64,000 nucleotides of DNA from Gemmatimonadetes bacterium T265 (GCA_019973575.1 BPUI01000003.1:62001-126000); one strand, 5' to 3'; positions 43,742-54,250 are shown, counted from the first letter of the stretch. Translations and numbers: made by a program. Notes: a model not told the origin generated them from the sequence alone.

Positions 43742-46135
43742 GTGAACGCGGCGCCCGGAGCACGCCAGGGCTCCGGCCGCCCGGAACACCGGCACGGGGC
43801 GGATCCGGCGGCGTGCCTCGGCCGCCCGCCGGCGCGCGCCCGCGGCCGGCGCGTTGCGCGGCGGCCGCGGGCGCGTCTTCGGCGCATGCCCCCCGCCGCG
43901 TCCCGGCCCTGGCCGGCGCGGGTGCCGGGCGCGCACGACCGGCCGGTGCGACCCGAGGGTGTCCACGTCGGCGTGCCCGGCGGGGCCGAGGACGACGCCG
44001 ACGCGCGGGCCCTCCTCGACCACACCGACGAACTCCTCTGTCGGACCGACGCCGCCGGCCGGCTGACGTTCGTCAACGCCGCGTGGCGCCGCGCGCTCGG
44101 CTATACCGCGGCCGAAGCGGCGCGCCTGACGCCGGTGGACGTCGTCGCCCCCGAGGACCGCGCGCGCTACCTGGCGGCCGCGCGCCGGCTCGTGGCCGGC
44201 GCGCCGGTGCGCGACTTCGAAGCGCTGCTCCTCGCGAAGGACGGCCGCCGCGTGGCCTGCCGCGGGTGGGCCGTGCCCCGGATAGCGTCCGGCCCGGACG
44301 GGCGCCCGACGTGCGTCGGCACCGACGCCGGCTACCGCGACGTCACCGCCGAGCGGCGCGCCGACCGCACGCAGACGCGGCTCGCGGCCGCGCTCGACGC
44401 CGCCCCCGACTTCGTCGCGTTAGTCGCGCCGGACGGCGGGCTCGCATACGTGAACCGGGCCGGGCGTCACCTGGTCGGGCTGGCCGAGGACGCGGACCTC
44501 GCGGGGGTGCACCTGACCGACCTCCAGCCCGCGCGCGAGCAGGCACGCATGGCGACGATCGAGGCGGCCGCCCGCGCCGGCGGAACGTGGACGGGCGAGT
44601 CGGTCCTGCTCGGCGCCGCAGGCCTGGAGGTTCCAGTCTCGCTCGTGCTCGTGCCGCACCCGGCGGTCGGGGCGGACGACGTGCCGCTCGTGTCGGTCGT
44701 TGCGCGCGACTTGCGGGCGCGCGTGGCGGCCGAGGGGGCGCTGGCGGCGAGCGAGGCCCGGTTCCGCGCCCTGAGCGCGGCGAGTCCGCTCGGCGTGTTC
44801 GACGCCGCCCCCGACGGCGCGTTGGCCTACGTGAACCCGCGCATGGCCGCGCTCTGGCGCGCGATGCCGGACGCGCTCCTCCATTTCGGATGGCGCGACT
44901 GGGTCCACCCGGACGACCGCGACGCGCTCCTCGCCGGCTGGACCGCAGCCAACACCGAGGGAGCGGAGTTCGTCCACGAGTTCCGGATCCGCGTCCCGGT
45001 GGCGCCCGTCGATGCCGCGTCCGCCGCAGGCGCCGCGGCTGACGTGACGGCGAACCGTCGCGCGGCATGGCACCGGGCGGGAGACCACGAGCGGCCGGCC
45101 GAGGTGCGGTGGGTGCGCGTGCGCTCGGCCGTGCTCCCCGCCACCAGCGACGGGCCAGCGCGTGTCGTCGGTACCGTGGAGGACGTGACGGAGCGCGTCG
45201 AGCGGGTGGCGGCCAAGCGCCGGCTGACAGCCATCCTGGAGGCGAGCCCCGACGTCGTCGTCGTGGCGACGCCGGACGGGCGGCTCGACTACCTGAACGC
45301 GAGCGGGCGCCGACTGTTGGGCGTCGCGGGCGGCCCCGAGGCGGTGCGCGCGGCCGGGCTCACGGTCGCCGCCGTGCAGCCGCAGCTCGCGCCGGACGGC
45401 CCGATGGCCGGCGCGGTCGCGCACGCCGTCCGAGAGGGCGTGTGGCGGGGCGAGACGGTGCTCCGCAAGTGCGACGGCCGGGACATCCCGGTCGAGCAGG
45501 TGCTCGTCGCCCACACGGGCGCGGACGGCGCGGTCGAGTACCTCTCGGCGACGCTCCGCGACGTCACGGAGCGCAAGCAGCACGAGGCGACGCTCCGCGC
45601 GCTCGCGCTCGTCGACGCGCTCACGGGCCTCTACAACCGCCGCGGCTTCCTCGCGGTCGCGGAACGCGAGTGGGCGCGGGCGGCCGCGGCCGGACACGGC
45701 GTCGTGGTAGTGTACGCCGACCTCGACGCGTTCAAGGCCGTCAACGACACGTACGGGCACGCGGCGGGCGACCGCGCCCTGGCGGAGGTGGCCGGGGTGC
45801 TGCGGCGCACGTTCCGCGAGGCGGACGTGGTCGGGCGACTGGGCGGGGACGAGTTCGTCGCCTTCGCCCGGTGCGGGCCAGGGCAGGACGCGGCCGCCAC
45901 GGCGGCGCGCGTGCTCGCGCGCCTGGACGGCGAGCTCGCGGCCGCGAACGCGCGCGCGGCGACGGACGGCACGCGGGCCTACGCCCTCGGGCTGAGCGCG
46001 GGCGCCGCGCACACCGGAGGCCCAGAGGTCGAAGCGGCGGCTCCCACGCATGCGCTCGCCGGGTTGATGGCGGCGGCCGACGCGGCCCTCTACGACCGGA
46101 AGCTCGCGCGCCGCCAGGCGCCCGGCCGCAGGTAA
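43742..46135 (+). CDS. Multi-PAS diguanylate cyclase
   Basis: 797 residues if begun at GTG 43742 (an ATG at 43886 would trim a Pro/Arg-rich leader). Four PAS modules follow one another: LLCRTDAAGRLTFVNAAWRRALGYTAAEA, FVALVAPDGGLAYVNRAGRHLVG, GVFDAAPDGALAYVNPRMAALWR and VVVVATPDGRLDYLNASGRRLLG, each ending in the PAC-type D-V-T-E-R. The GGDEF domain has DALTGLYNRRGF, VYADLDAFKAVNDTYGH and LGGDEF near residue 700, with an upstream R-E-A-D matching the RxxD inhibitory site. It should make c-di-GMP under product inhibition; no transmembrane helix is seen. Confidence 0.9.
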   Translation: MNAAPGARQGSGRPEHRHGADPAACLGRPPARARGRRVARRPRARLRRMPPAASRPWPARVPGAHDRPVRPEGVHVGVPGGAEDDADARALLDHTDELLCRTDAAGRLTFVNAAWRRALGYTAAEAARLTPVDVVAPEDRARYLAAARRLVAGAPVRDFEALLLAKDGRRVACRGWAVPRIASGPDGRPTCVGTDAGYRDVTAERRADRTQTRLAAALDAAPDFVALVAPDGGLAYVNRAGRHLVGLAEDADLAGVHLTDLQPAREQARMATIEAAARAGGTWTGESVLLGAAGLEVPVSLVLVPHPAVGADDVPLVSVVARDLRARVAAEGALAASEARFRALSAASPLGVFDAAPDGALAYVNPRMAALWRAMPDALLHFGWRDWVHPDDRDALLAGWTAANTEGAEFVHEFRIRVPVAPVDAASAAGAAADVTANRRAAWHRAGDHERPAEVRWVRVRSAVLPATSDGPARVVGTVEDVTERVERVAAKRRLTAILEASPDVVVVATPDGRLDYLNASGRRLLGVAGGPEAVRAAGLTVAAVQPQLAPDGPMAGAVAHAVREGVWRGETVLRKCDGRDIPVEQVLVAHTGADGAVEYLSATLRDVTERKQHEATLRALALVDALTGLYNRRGFLAVAEREWARAAAAGHGVVVVYADLDAFKAVNDTYGHAAGDRALAEVAGVLRRTFREADVVGRLGGDEFVAFARCGPGQDAAATAARVLARLDGELAAANARAATDGTRAYALGLSAGAAHTGGPEVEAAAPTHALAGLMAAADAALYDRKLARRQAPGRR

Positions 46136-46745
46136 CGGAGTGGGTACCGGAACTGCCGACCCGGTCCAGCGCCCCAGGGTCTGCTCCACGCCGGACCGCG
46201 CGTCAACGGCCGGATATTGGTGGGGAATTCTGCCCAAACACGTGGCTGCGGAGGGCGTCCTCTCACGCGCACTGCGTGGGGCGTTGGTTCACCTGACAGC
46301 CGCCGAGTTTGCCACCGGTATCTGGCCGCTTGTGCGACTGCACCTGCCGCCCTGGCCCGGGCGTGTCAGCACGGAAGGCGCGGACCGACCGTCAATCGCC
46401 AGTGCGACGGCCCGCGCTTCGAGTCCGCCCGGCGTTCGGACGTAGCCGGGCTCGGCACGCGTACGACAGCACCTTGCGGAGGCCGAGATTCTTACCGCGG
46501 TCCAGCACATCCGTCCACCGCACGCGGGCGCCGAAATCCGCGCCGACGGACCAATCGATGGAGCCTCCGACGGCGCTGAATTGCGTGCGGTGCGCGTGCA
46601 CGCGACCGCAGCATCTCCAGGCGTGTAGCGTCTGAAACGTCACAGGGCGACGATCGTCTCCGGAGCGCACCCGATTGGCGCGCGACCCGCTGGCCGTGTT
46701 CGGATGTCCCCCGACCGAATCGCATCGCTGTTGCCCGGATCACGG
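46136..46745. other. 610-bp gap without a recognisable gene
   Basis: Codon bias of the frames is poor. A minus-strand stretch near 46500-46600 reads FSAVGGSIDWSVGADFGARV and may be debris of a beta-barrel protein. I see no repeat, RNA gene or strong promoter. Confidence 0.35.
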
Positions 46746-47540
46746 ATGGTCGCGTCCCCGTCCACGCAGAACACGCCCGCGGCCGTGCACCGCCGGCACC
46801 ACGTGACCACGGCCGGGCACGGGCGGCAGCCGATGCTCTTCGCCCACGGGTTCGGCTGCGACCAGCGGATGTGGCGCTACGTCGCGCCCGCGTTCGAGCC
46901 CAGCTATCACACGATCCTGTTCGACTACGTCGGGTCGGGCCGGTCGGACCGCGCGGCGTACGACCCGGCGCGCTACCGCACGCTCGACGGCTACGCCGCG
47001 GACGTGCTCGACGTCGTCCACGCGCTCGACCTGCGCGACGTCGTGTTGGTGGGCCACTCGGTGAGCGCCACGATCGGCCTGCTCGCCGCGATCCGCGCCC
47101 CCGAGCGATTCGCCCGCCTCGTGCTCGTGTCGCCGTCGCCGTGCTTCGTGAACGACCCGCCCGACTACGTGGGCGGCTTCGAGCGGGCCGACTTGGAGGC
47201 GCTGCTCGACCTCATGGACCGGAACCACCTGGGGTGGGCGGCCTATCTCGGGCCCGTGGTCGCCGGCACCGCCGGCCGGCCGGCTGTGGCGGCGGAGCTG
47301 ACCGACAGCTTCTGCGCGACCGATCCCGTGATCGCGCGGCAGTTCGCGGAGGCGACGTTCTTCACCGATGCGCGCGCCGCGCTGCCATGCGTGCCGGTCC
47401 CCGCCCTGGTGCTGCAGTGCACGGCCGACCACCTCGCCCCGGTGAGCGTCGGGGAGTACGTCGCGCGCCGGCTGCCGCACGGGACGCTGCGCGTGCTCGC
47501 GGCCACGGGCCACGCCCCGCACCTCAGCGCCCCCGAGTAG
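46746..47540 (+). CDS. RsbQ-like alpha/beta hydrolase
   Basis: 264 residues as written. RsbQ signatures are strong: MLFAHGFGCDQRMWRYVAPAF, ILFDYVGSGRSDRAAYDPARY, nucleophile Ser in LVGHSVSATIGLLAA, Asp in LQCTADHLAP and His in ATGHAPHLSAP. A TAG at 47538-47540 interrupts SAPE just before a natural-looking continuation (TIAAMRAYLADPATSR, to 47591), so about 17 residues are lost unless the amber is read through. In Bacillus RsbQ works with PAS-containing RsbP in energy-stress sensing; here the neighbour is a PAS-GGDEF-EAL protein. Confidence 0.85.
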   Translation: MVASPSTQNTPAAVHRRHHVTTAGHGRQPMLFAHGFGCDQRMWRYVAPAFEPSYHTILFDYVGSGRSDRAAYDPARYRTLDGYAADVLDVVHALDLRDVVLVGHSVSATIGLLAAIRAPERFARLVLVSPSPCFVNDPPDYVGGFERADLEALLDLMDRNHLGWAAYLGPVVAGTAGRPAVAAELTDSFCATDPVIARQFAEATFFTDARAALPCVPVPALVLQCTADHLAPVSVGEYVARRLPHGTLRVLAATGHAPHLSAPE

Positions 47541-47636
47541 ACGATCGCGGCCATGCGCGCCTACCTCGCCGACCCCGCGACGTCGCGATGACGGAGTCGC
47601 CCGCGGCACGGCGGTCGCGCGCTCGGTGAGCCTGGC

Positions 47637-50343
47637 GTGACGCCCTCCGGAGCTGGGATCGTCGTCCGCCCCGACGCCGGGCCCGAGTCCGTCGCGCCCC
47701 CTGCCGAGTCGCCGTCGATGTCGGTCGCTCTGTTAGGCCTGCCGCTCGATCCGGTGCTCGATCCGGTGCTCGACGCCGCGCCGTGCGGGTTCGTGGTGGT
47801 CGGCGACGATGGCGCGCTGCTGGCCGCCAACCGCACGCTGCATGCGATGCTGGGCTACGGCCCGGGCGCGCTCGCCGGCCACACGGTGGACGTGCTGCTC
47901 ACGCCGGCGAGCCGCGTGTTCTGGCAGACGCACGTGTTCCCGCTGCTCCGGGTGCGCGGCCGGGCGGACGAGGTGTATCTCGTTCTGCGGCCGGCGGCCG
48001 GCGGGGAATTCGGCGTCCTGGTCAACGCGGTGCGCCGGGATCGGGTCGGCGTGCCGGCCAGCGACTGCGTCGTCTTCCCGGTGCCCGAGCGCCAGCAGTT
48101 CGAGGGAGCGCTGGTGCGCGCGCGGCACGCGGCCGACGCCGCGCGCGGGGTGGTCGAGGCACGCGAGCGGGAACTCGCGGCGGCCCACGCCGAGGTCGCG
48201 CGGCAGGCCGCCGAGCTCCGGGCGCTGTTCGCCGCCATGCGCGACGTGGTGTTCGTGCTCGACGCCGAGGGCACCCACGTGCGGGTGGTGCCGACCGCGC
48301 CCGACCTGCTCGTCCGGCCCGCAGGCGAGATAGTGGGACGGCGGGTGCACGACGTGCTGCCGGCGGCGACGGCCGACCGGGTGCTCGCGGCGGTGCGGCG
48401 CGTGCTCGCCTCCGGAACGCCGACGGAGGTGGCGTACGCGGTCGACACCCCGTGCGGCACGTTCCACCTCGCGGCCACGGTCTCGCCCGTCGGCGACGGC
48501 ACTGTGCTCTGGGTGGCGCGCGACGTCACGGCCGAGCGGCGGGCCGAGGTCGCGCTGCGCGAGAGCGAGGCGTGGAGCCGCAGCCTGGTCGAGGCGAGCA
48601 CCGATTGCATCGAGACCCTCGACCTCGACGGCCGGATCCGCACCATGAACGGGTCCGCGCGGCGCGCGCTGGAGGTGCACGACGTTGCCGCGCTCGACGG
48701 CGCCGAGTGGGCGGCGCTCTGGCCGGCCGACCTGCAACCGTCCGCGACCGGTGCGGTCGCGTCGGCGCGCGTCGGCGAGCCGGCCCGGTTCCGGGGCTGC
48801 TGGCCGACGCCGGATGGCACGCCCAAGTGGTGGGACGTGGTGGTCGCGCCGATCCCGGGCCCCGACGGCCGGCCCGCGCGCCTGCTCGCCAGCCTGCGCG
48901 ACGTAACGGAGCGCGCGGCGCTCGAAGCCACCCTCGCGCACCGGGCCCACCACGACGCGCTGACCGGGCTCGCCAACCGCGTGCAGCTGCGCGCCCGCAT
49001 CGCTCGGGCGCTCGCGGCCGGCGGCGGCAGCGACGCGGCGGGCGCCGTGAGCGGCGTCGCCGTGCTGCTGCTCGACCTCGACGGGTTCAAGCGCGTGAAC
49101 GACAGCGCGGGCCACGCGGCCGGTGACGCGCTCCTCGTGCAGGTCGCCGAGCGGTTGCGGCGCGACGCGCGGGTGCGATCTCGTGGCCCGGCTCGGCGGC
49201 GACGAGTTCGCGGTCCTGCTCGACGGGGTCCGGCACGCCGCCGACGTGACCGGCGTGGCCGACCGCGTCGTGGGGGCGCTGTCGCGCCCGTTCGTCGTCC
49301 ACGGCACAGGGTGCGTGATCGGGGCCAGCGTGGGGATCGCCCACAGTGCCGACGTCCCGGGTACCGACGTTGACGCGGAAGCCCGGAGCGGGGCCCTGCT
49401 GCGCAACGCCGACCTGGCACTCTACGCGGCGAAGGCGCGCGGCAAGGGGCAGTACGCGTTCTACGCGCCCGTGATGCACGCGGCCGCGGTCGAGCGCGTC
49501 ACGCTTGAGGCGGCGCTGGGGCGGGCGCTGGAGCGGGGCGAGTTCTGCCTCGTCTTCCAGCCCATCGTCGACCTCGCGACCGGCGCGGCCGTCGGCGCCG
49601 AGGCGCTCGTGCGCTGGGACCATCCGAAGCGCGGGCGCGTGGCCCCGGCCGACTTCATCCCGCTCGCCGAAGAGACGGGGCTCATCGTGCCGCTCGGCCG
49701 CTGGGTCCTGGACACGGCCTGCCGCCAGGCGGCCGGGTGGCCCGCGGCGCCGGGGAAGCGCGGCGTCGCGGTGACCGTCAACGTCTCCGGGCGGCAGCTG
49801 GCGCGGCCGGAATTTGTCTCCGAGGTCGAGGCGGCGCTCGCCGCGAGCGGCCTCGCCCCCGCACGGCTCACCCTCGAGCTCACCGAGAGCACGGTCATCC
49901 ACGACCCCGCGCGGGCCATCACGCGGCTCACGGCGCTCAAGGCGTTGGGCGTGCGGCTCGCGGTCGACGACTTCGGGACGGGCTACTCGGCGCTCAGCTA
50001 CCTGCAGCAGTTCCCGCTCGACGTCCTGAAGATCGACAAGCGCTTCGTGGACCCGGTGGCCGCCGGGGGACAGGCGGCGGCGCTCGCGGCCGCGATCGTC
50101 GGGCTCGGCGACGCACTGTCCCTCCAGACCGTGGCGGAGGGGATCGAGTCGGCCGCGCAGGCCGCCGTGCTCCGCGCGATGCGGTGCGCGTTAGGTCAGG
50201 GCTACCATTTCGCCCGGCCACTCGCGGCCGACGTCATCGGCGGGTGGCTCGCGGCGGGGGCACCACTCAACGCGCCGACGGGCGTCGACGCGAGCGACGC
50301 GTCATGGGCCAGCGCCGACGCGCGCTGCGGCGTGAGGCGGTAG
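47637..50343 (+). pseudogene. PAS-GGDEF-EAL c-di-GMP protein with a frameshift inside GGDEF
   Basis: The first frame encodes PAS domains (DAAPCGFVVVGDDGALLAANRTLHAMLG; a second near DVVFVLDAEG; a third near DCIETLDLDGRIRTMNGSARRAL) and the first half of GGDEF (HRAHHDALTGLANRVQLRARI, VLLLDLDGFKRVNDSAGHAAGD). At about 49165-49180, within GCGCGGGTGCG, the frame slips and resumes as CDLVARLGGDEFAVLLDGV, followed by an intact EAL domain (VGAEALVRWDHPKRG, LTLELTESTVI, VDDFGTGYSALSYL, KIDKRF). Everything else looks functional, so a base-call error or very recent mutation is plausible. It is paired with the RsbQ-like gene. Confidence 0.75.
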
Positions 50344-50613
50344 GTCGCGCGCGCCGTCACCGTTGCGCTTCGTGATTGGTGACTCTGGGTGGGTGTCTGG
50401 TCTTATCGGCCGGTGCACGTCGCGGGACCGAGTTTCGGGCCGGCCGTGGCACGCCGCACGGCATCGCCGTGTCCGGGGCCAGTGCGTTGGCCTGCCAACC
50501 CGTAGGCACGCACCGTTCGGCGGCACCGCGCGGGACTTGATGCACGTCGGCCGTCCGACGCAGGATACGATCGGGCCCGGGACGAGCTCCCCGCGACGAT
50601 CTTGAGGAGTAGG

Positions 50614-50799
50614 TCAGAATGCGCTCGAGGGCAGCGCGCCCGTCTGGTCGTCCCGGAAGCGCGCGTCAAACCGGGACAGCTCGACGTCGTTCGCCGGCCG
50701 CTGCTGCGCCGCGTCCTCGAGGGTGCCGGGCAGCAGTTGCGCGGCCAAGTCGACGGGCAGAAAGCGTAGGGTCCGGTCGATATGCTTGTGGCGGGCCAT
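50614..50799 (-). pseudogene. N-terminal fragment of an IS1182-like transposase
   Basis: ARHKHIDRTLRFLPVDLAAQLLPG, then TLEDAAQQ, ELSRFDARFRDDQTGALP is the conserved beginning of a transposase family whose members continue with P-x-x-L-L-K-V-x-L-x-A-Y. Sequence stops matching after about 60 codons. An IS remnant beside the glycosidase and the attC-like hairpin. Confidence 0.65.
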
Positions 50800-50865
50800 G
50801 GGCGGGGCGCTCGGGGCGGGGCAGCGCGGCGGCAACGCCACGGTCCCAATCTCACCCGCGGACCT

Positions 50866-50912
50866 GCCTAACGCCAGCGTAGATTCTGGGCTTTCCTACG
50901 ACCGCGTTAGGC
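50866..50912. other. Compact attC-like hairpin
   Basis: Begins GCCTAACGC (R''-like) and ends GCGTTAGGC (R'-like), 47 bp in total. The arms pair over 9 bp, then a 3-nt mismatch, then CGTAG/CTACG, around a 13-nt loop. It is shorter than known attC sites (about 57 bp or more) and its loop differs from the array sites at 54.8-64 kb, so it may instead be a terminator-type hairpin. It lies about 2 kb upstream of the integron integrase. Confidence 0.45.
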
Positions 50913-51261
50913 GCCTACAACTCACCGGGGTCGGATGGAACACTACGTCGGCCCGGACACGGGTGACTGGGTGACGGCGCATGGTCGCCATGCGCGGCCC
51001 CGCCCGTACGGACGCGCGCTCGTTCCGCCCGCTGAGGTGTCGAGTGACGTCGAGTGACGTCGAGCCCATCGTCGAGAAGCGGCGCGAGCGGTGGGCGTCA
51101 TCGCGATCGCTCGGGCGCCACGGCGACTCGTGCGCGTGGGGAGAGGTCGCCCGTCCGCGTCCCACGCGCGATATTCTGCCGCAGCGCAACCGCGCCCCTG
51201 ACCGACGTCGCGCCTGATCGCGCCGATCGAACCGTTGCTCTCTGAACCATGGAGCTCACTG
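50913..51261. other. Leader region of the GH1 gene, no gene seen
   Basis: A short tandem duplication (CGAGTGACGT twice, 51043-51062) is visible. No strong promoter or hairpin. Frames here have no protein-like composition. Confidence 0.4.
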
Positions 51262-52779
51262 ATGGGTCACGACGAAAACCACGACAAGGGTCCGGACACC
51301 GGGGCAGAGATCTCGCGTCGGGCGTTTGCCAAGCTGGCTAGTGCGGCCGCGCTGCTGTCGGCCGCGCCGCTCGCGGCCGCGTCGGCCGCGGCGGCGACGG
51401 TCGAGGACACGCCGCCGCAGCCACGCGAACCGCAGCAGCGCACGTTCCCACGCGGGTTTCTGTGGGGCGCCGCCTCGGCCGCGTACCAGGTGGAAGGCGC
51501 GGTCGCCGAGGACGGCCGTGCGCCCTCCGTGTGGGATACCTTCGCGCACACGCCTGGGAAGACGGTGGCCGGCGCGACCGGCGACGTCGCCGACGACGAG
51601 TACCATCGCTACAAGCAAGACGTGCAGCTCATGAAGGCACTCGGCGTCACGGCGTACCGCTTCTCGATCGCCTGGCCGCGCGTGTTTCCACAGGGCGGCG
51701 GCGCGCCCAACCCGAAGGGCCTCGACTACTACCACCGCCTCGTCGACGAGCTGCTGGCCAACGGCATCCAGCCGTTCGCCACGCTCTACCACTGGGACCT
51801 CCCGCAGGCGCTGCAGGACACCGGCGGCGGGTGGGAGTCGCGCAACACGTCCGAAGCGTTCGGACGGTACGCAGGCTACGTCGCCCAGCATCTGTCGGAT
51901 CGCGTCACGCACTTCTTCACGATCAACGAGTTCGGGGCGTTCGTCGAGCTGGGATACCGCGTGGGCATCCACGCCCCCGGCGTCAAGCTCCCGGCCGGCC
52001 GATTCAATCAGACGCGCCATCACGCCGTGTTGGGTCACGGGCTCGCCGTTCAGGCCGTCCGCGCCAACGCGAAGGTGGGCACGCGCGTCGGACTCGCGGA
52101 GAACATGACGATCTGCGTGCCGGTCATCGAGGACGCGGCCAACGTCACCGCCGCCGAGCGCGCGACCCGGGAGCTCAACGCGCCCTACATGACCGTGATT
52201 CAGGAGGGGAAGTACACGGACGCCTATCTCGCCGCCGCCGGCGCGGACGCACCGAAGTTCTCGGCCGCGGATCTCAAGACGATCTCCTCGCCGCTCGATT
52301 TCGTGGGCCTCAACGTCTACCAGCCGACCTGGGTACGCGCGGACGGCTCGGCGCTCGGGTTCGCCGCGGTGCCCAATCCTGCCTCCTACCCGCACATGTT
52401 GTCGCCGTGGCTCAACGTCGGGCCGGAAGCGTTGTACTGGGGCCCGCATCATGTCGCGAAGCTCTGGAACGCGAAGGAGATCTACATCACCGAGAACGGC
52501 TGCTCGTCGTCGGACGTGCCGGCGGCCGACGGCGTGGTGTACGACACGGACCGTGTGATGTTTCTGCGGAACTACCTGTCGCAGTTGCAGCGCGCCACCG
52601 CCGACGGCGTGCCGGTCAAGGGGTACTTCCTCTGGAGCCTGATGGACAACTTCGAGTGGGCCGACGGATACACCAACCGCTTCGGCCTCCACTACGTGGA
52701 TTACGCGTCCCAGCGGCGGACGCCGAAGCTGAGCGCCGCCTTCTACCGCGCGGTCATCGCCCGGAACGCTGTGGCGTAG
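51262..52779 (+). CDS. Exported family 1 glycoside hydrolase (beta-glucosidase-like)
   Basis: 505 residues. A Tat signal (SRRAFAKLASAAALLSAAPLAAA) precedes the GH1 barrel: RTFPRGFLWGAASAAYQVEGA, FSIAWPRVFPQGGG, ATLYHWDLPQAL, acid/base Glu223 in FTINEFGAF, nucleophile Glu411 in IYITENGCSSSD, and the terminal KGYFLWSLMDNFEWADGYTNRFGL. NEF replaces the usual NEP after the acid/base, a tolerated variant. It should hydrolyse beta-glucosides or related disaccharides outside the cytoplasm. ATG 51262 is preferred because a GGAG precedes it. G+C appears slightly lower than in the neighbours. Confidence 0.92.
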   Translation: MGHDENHDKGPDTGAEISRRAFAKLASAAALLSAAPLAAASAAAATVEDTPPQPREPQQRTFPRGFLWGAASAAYQVEGAVAEDGRAPSVWDTFAHTPGKTVAGATGDVADDEYHRYKQDVQLMKALGVTAYRFSIAWPRVFPQGGGAPNPKGLDYYHRLVDELLANGIQPFATLYHWDLPQALQDTGGGWESRNTSEAFGRYAGYVAQHLSDRVTHFFTINEFGAFVELGYRVGIHAPGVKLPAGRFNQTRHHAVLGHGLAVQAVRANAKVGTRVGLAENMTICVPVIEDAANVTAAERATRELNAPYMTVIQEGKYTDAYLAAAGADAPKFSAADLKTISSPLDFVGLNVYQPTWVRADGSALGFAAVPNPASYPHMLSPWLNVGPEALYWGPHHVAKLWNAKEIYITENGCSSSDVPAADGVVYDTDRVMFLRNYLSQLQRATADGVPVKGYFLWSLMDNFEWADGYTNRFGLHYVDYASQRRTPKLSAAFYRAVIARNAVA

Positions 52780-52942
52780 TGGCGTGGGGCCGTGCGGCTG
52801 GTGTGATCGGTCACGGGTGAGACGGGGCGGCGCGCCACGTGTCGTGGGGGAGCCGGATGCCGCCGGCATCGCGGCCGATATTCGGGCCAGTCGGCAACGC
52901 GATGATGCACCGACCTGCGGACCGAGAGCGTAGCGTGGCACC

Positions 52943-54031
52943 GTGTCGCTGCCCGCCGTCTCTCCCGAACGCCGCGCCCCACATCGGCCGGCGCCCCGCT
53001 TACTCGCCCAGCTCCGCGCGGCGATCCGGGTCCGCCACTACAGCCGGCGTACGGAAGCCACGTACGTCGCGTGGGTTCGGCGGTTCGTGCACCACGCGGG
53101 CGACCGGCACCCGGCGACGCTCGGCGTCGGCGCGGTCGAGGCGTTCCTCTCCGACCTGGCCACGCACCGGGGCGTGAGCGCGTCGACGCAGAATCAGGCC
53201 CGGGCCGCGCTGCTCTTTCTCTACCGCGTCGTACTCGCCGATCCGCTGCCCGGCCTCGACGGCGTGACCCGGGCCAAGCGGCCGCCGCGCCTGCCGACCG
53301 TCCTCACCCGCGCCGAGGTCGACCAGGTGCTCGCGGCGCTCGGCGCCACGCGGGTGCCCTACCAGCTGGTCGGCCAGCTGCTCTATGGCGCGGGGCTCCG
53401 GTTGCTCGAAGGCCTCGAGCTGCGGGTCAAGGACCTGGACATCGCGCGCGGCGAACTCCTCGTCCGGTCGGGCAAGGGCGGGAAGGACCGCGTGACGGTG
53501 CTGCCGGCCGTCGCGGCGGACGCGCTGACCGTGCATCTCGTTCGAGTCCGCGCCCTCCACGCGCGCGACCTGGCCGACGGGGGCGGCCGGGTCGCCATGC
53601 CGGGCGCGCTCGCGCGCAAACTGCCCGGCGCGGCCGCGTCGTGGCCGTGGCAGTGGGTGTTCCCGGCGACGAGTCGGTATCGGGATCCGGCCACCGGCGC
53701 GCCCTGCCGCCACCACCTGCACGAGACCGCCGTCCAACGCGCCGTGCGCGACGCCGCGGTCCGCGCAGGGCTGACGAAGCGCGTCACCTGCCACACGTTC
53801 CGGCACTCGTTCGCCACGCACCTGCTCGAGGCCGGGTACGACATCCGGACCGTGCAAGAGCTGCTGGGGCACCGCGACGTGCGCACGACCATGATCTACA
53901 CGCACGTGCTCAACCGCGGGGGGCGGGGCGTCATCGGCCCGATCGACCTGCCGGCCCGAGGCGGCGGGCCTCCGGCCGCGCCTCCGGCGGCCCCGGCAAC
54001 TCCGGCGGCGGACCCGGACGGCCGCCGGTGA
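52943..54031 (+). CDS. intI: Integron integrase
   Basis: 362 residues, tyrosine recombinase of the IntI clade. N-terminal core-binding domain [31 protein letters not shown]; catalytic Arg153 ([13 protein letters not shown]), His284 and Arg287 ([16 protein letters not shown]), His310 (LLGHRDV) and Tyr319 ([14 protein letters not shown]). The insertion between them, [22 protein letters not shown], is the IntI-specific patch that separates integron integrases from XerC/D. It recombines attI and attC. GTG start at 52943. Unlike most integrons it points toward, not away from, the cassettes; the array begins 200 bp after its stop. Confidence 0.95.
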   Translation: MSLPAVSPERRAPHRPAPRLLAQLRAAIRVRHYSRRTEATYVAWVRRFVHHAGDRHPATLGVGAVEAFLSDLATHRGVSASTQNQARAALLFLYRVVLADPLPGLDGVTRAKRPPRLPTVLTRAEVDQVLAALGATRVPYQLVGQLLYGAGLRLLEGLELRVKDLDIARGELLVRSGKGGKDRVTVLPAVAADALTVHLVRVRALHARDLADGGGRVAMPGALARKLPGAAASWPWQWVFPATSRYRDPATGAPCRHHLHETAVQRAVRDAAVRAGLTKRVTCHTFRHSFATHLLEAGYDIRTVQELLGHRDVRTTMIYTHVLNRGGRGVIGPIDLPARGGGPPAAPPAAPATPAADPDGRR

Positions 54032-54136
54032 TCCGCTCGACGCGCGTCGCGCGTTGGGCGGGTCTGTCTATCGCCGACGGGCGAACGCGCGGAGTCCGCC
54101 CGTATCGCGCAGCCGGCGCGCGACTTGGGCGGTTGC

Positions 54137-54165
54137 TGGCTGGATCCGGGCGCGGGTGTTACACT
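54137..54165 (+). promoter_or_regulatory. Candidate cassette promoter (Pc)
   Basis: TGGCTG (54137-54142), a 17-bp spacer and TACACT (54160-54165) lie between intI and attI, pointing into the array. The -10-like TACACT is preceded by GTGT; a similar GTTACACT occurs before cassette 6's main gene (60915). Fit to sigma-70 consensus is moderate. Confidence 0.4.
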
Positions 54166-54214
54166 CGCGCGGGCGCACGATAGGCCGACCGGCGCGCCGC
54201 ATCGGCGCTGCTAC

Positions 54215-54250
54215 GCGGACCTGTCGAATGAGCGTTAGGCGGCTCTCACC
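54215..54250 (+). other. attI-like recombination site
   Basis: The first GTTAGGC after intI (54234-54240) starts the first cassette: its TTAGGC is complementary to the R'' of the first attC (54811). Recombination would cut between G54234 and T54235. Upstream sequence (CTGTCGAATGAGC) shows no attC-like palindrome, as expected for attI. The exact extent cannot be set. Confidence 0.7.
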
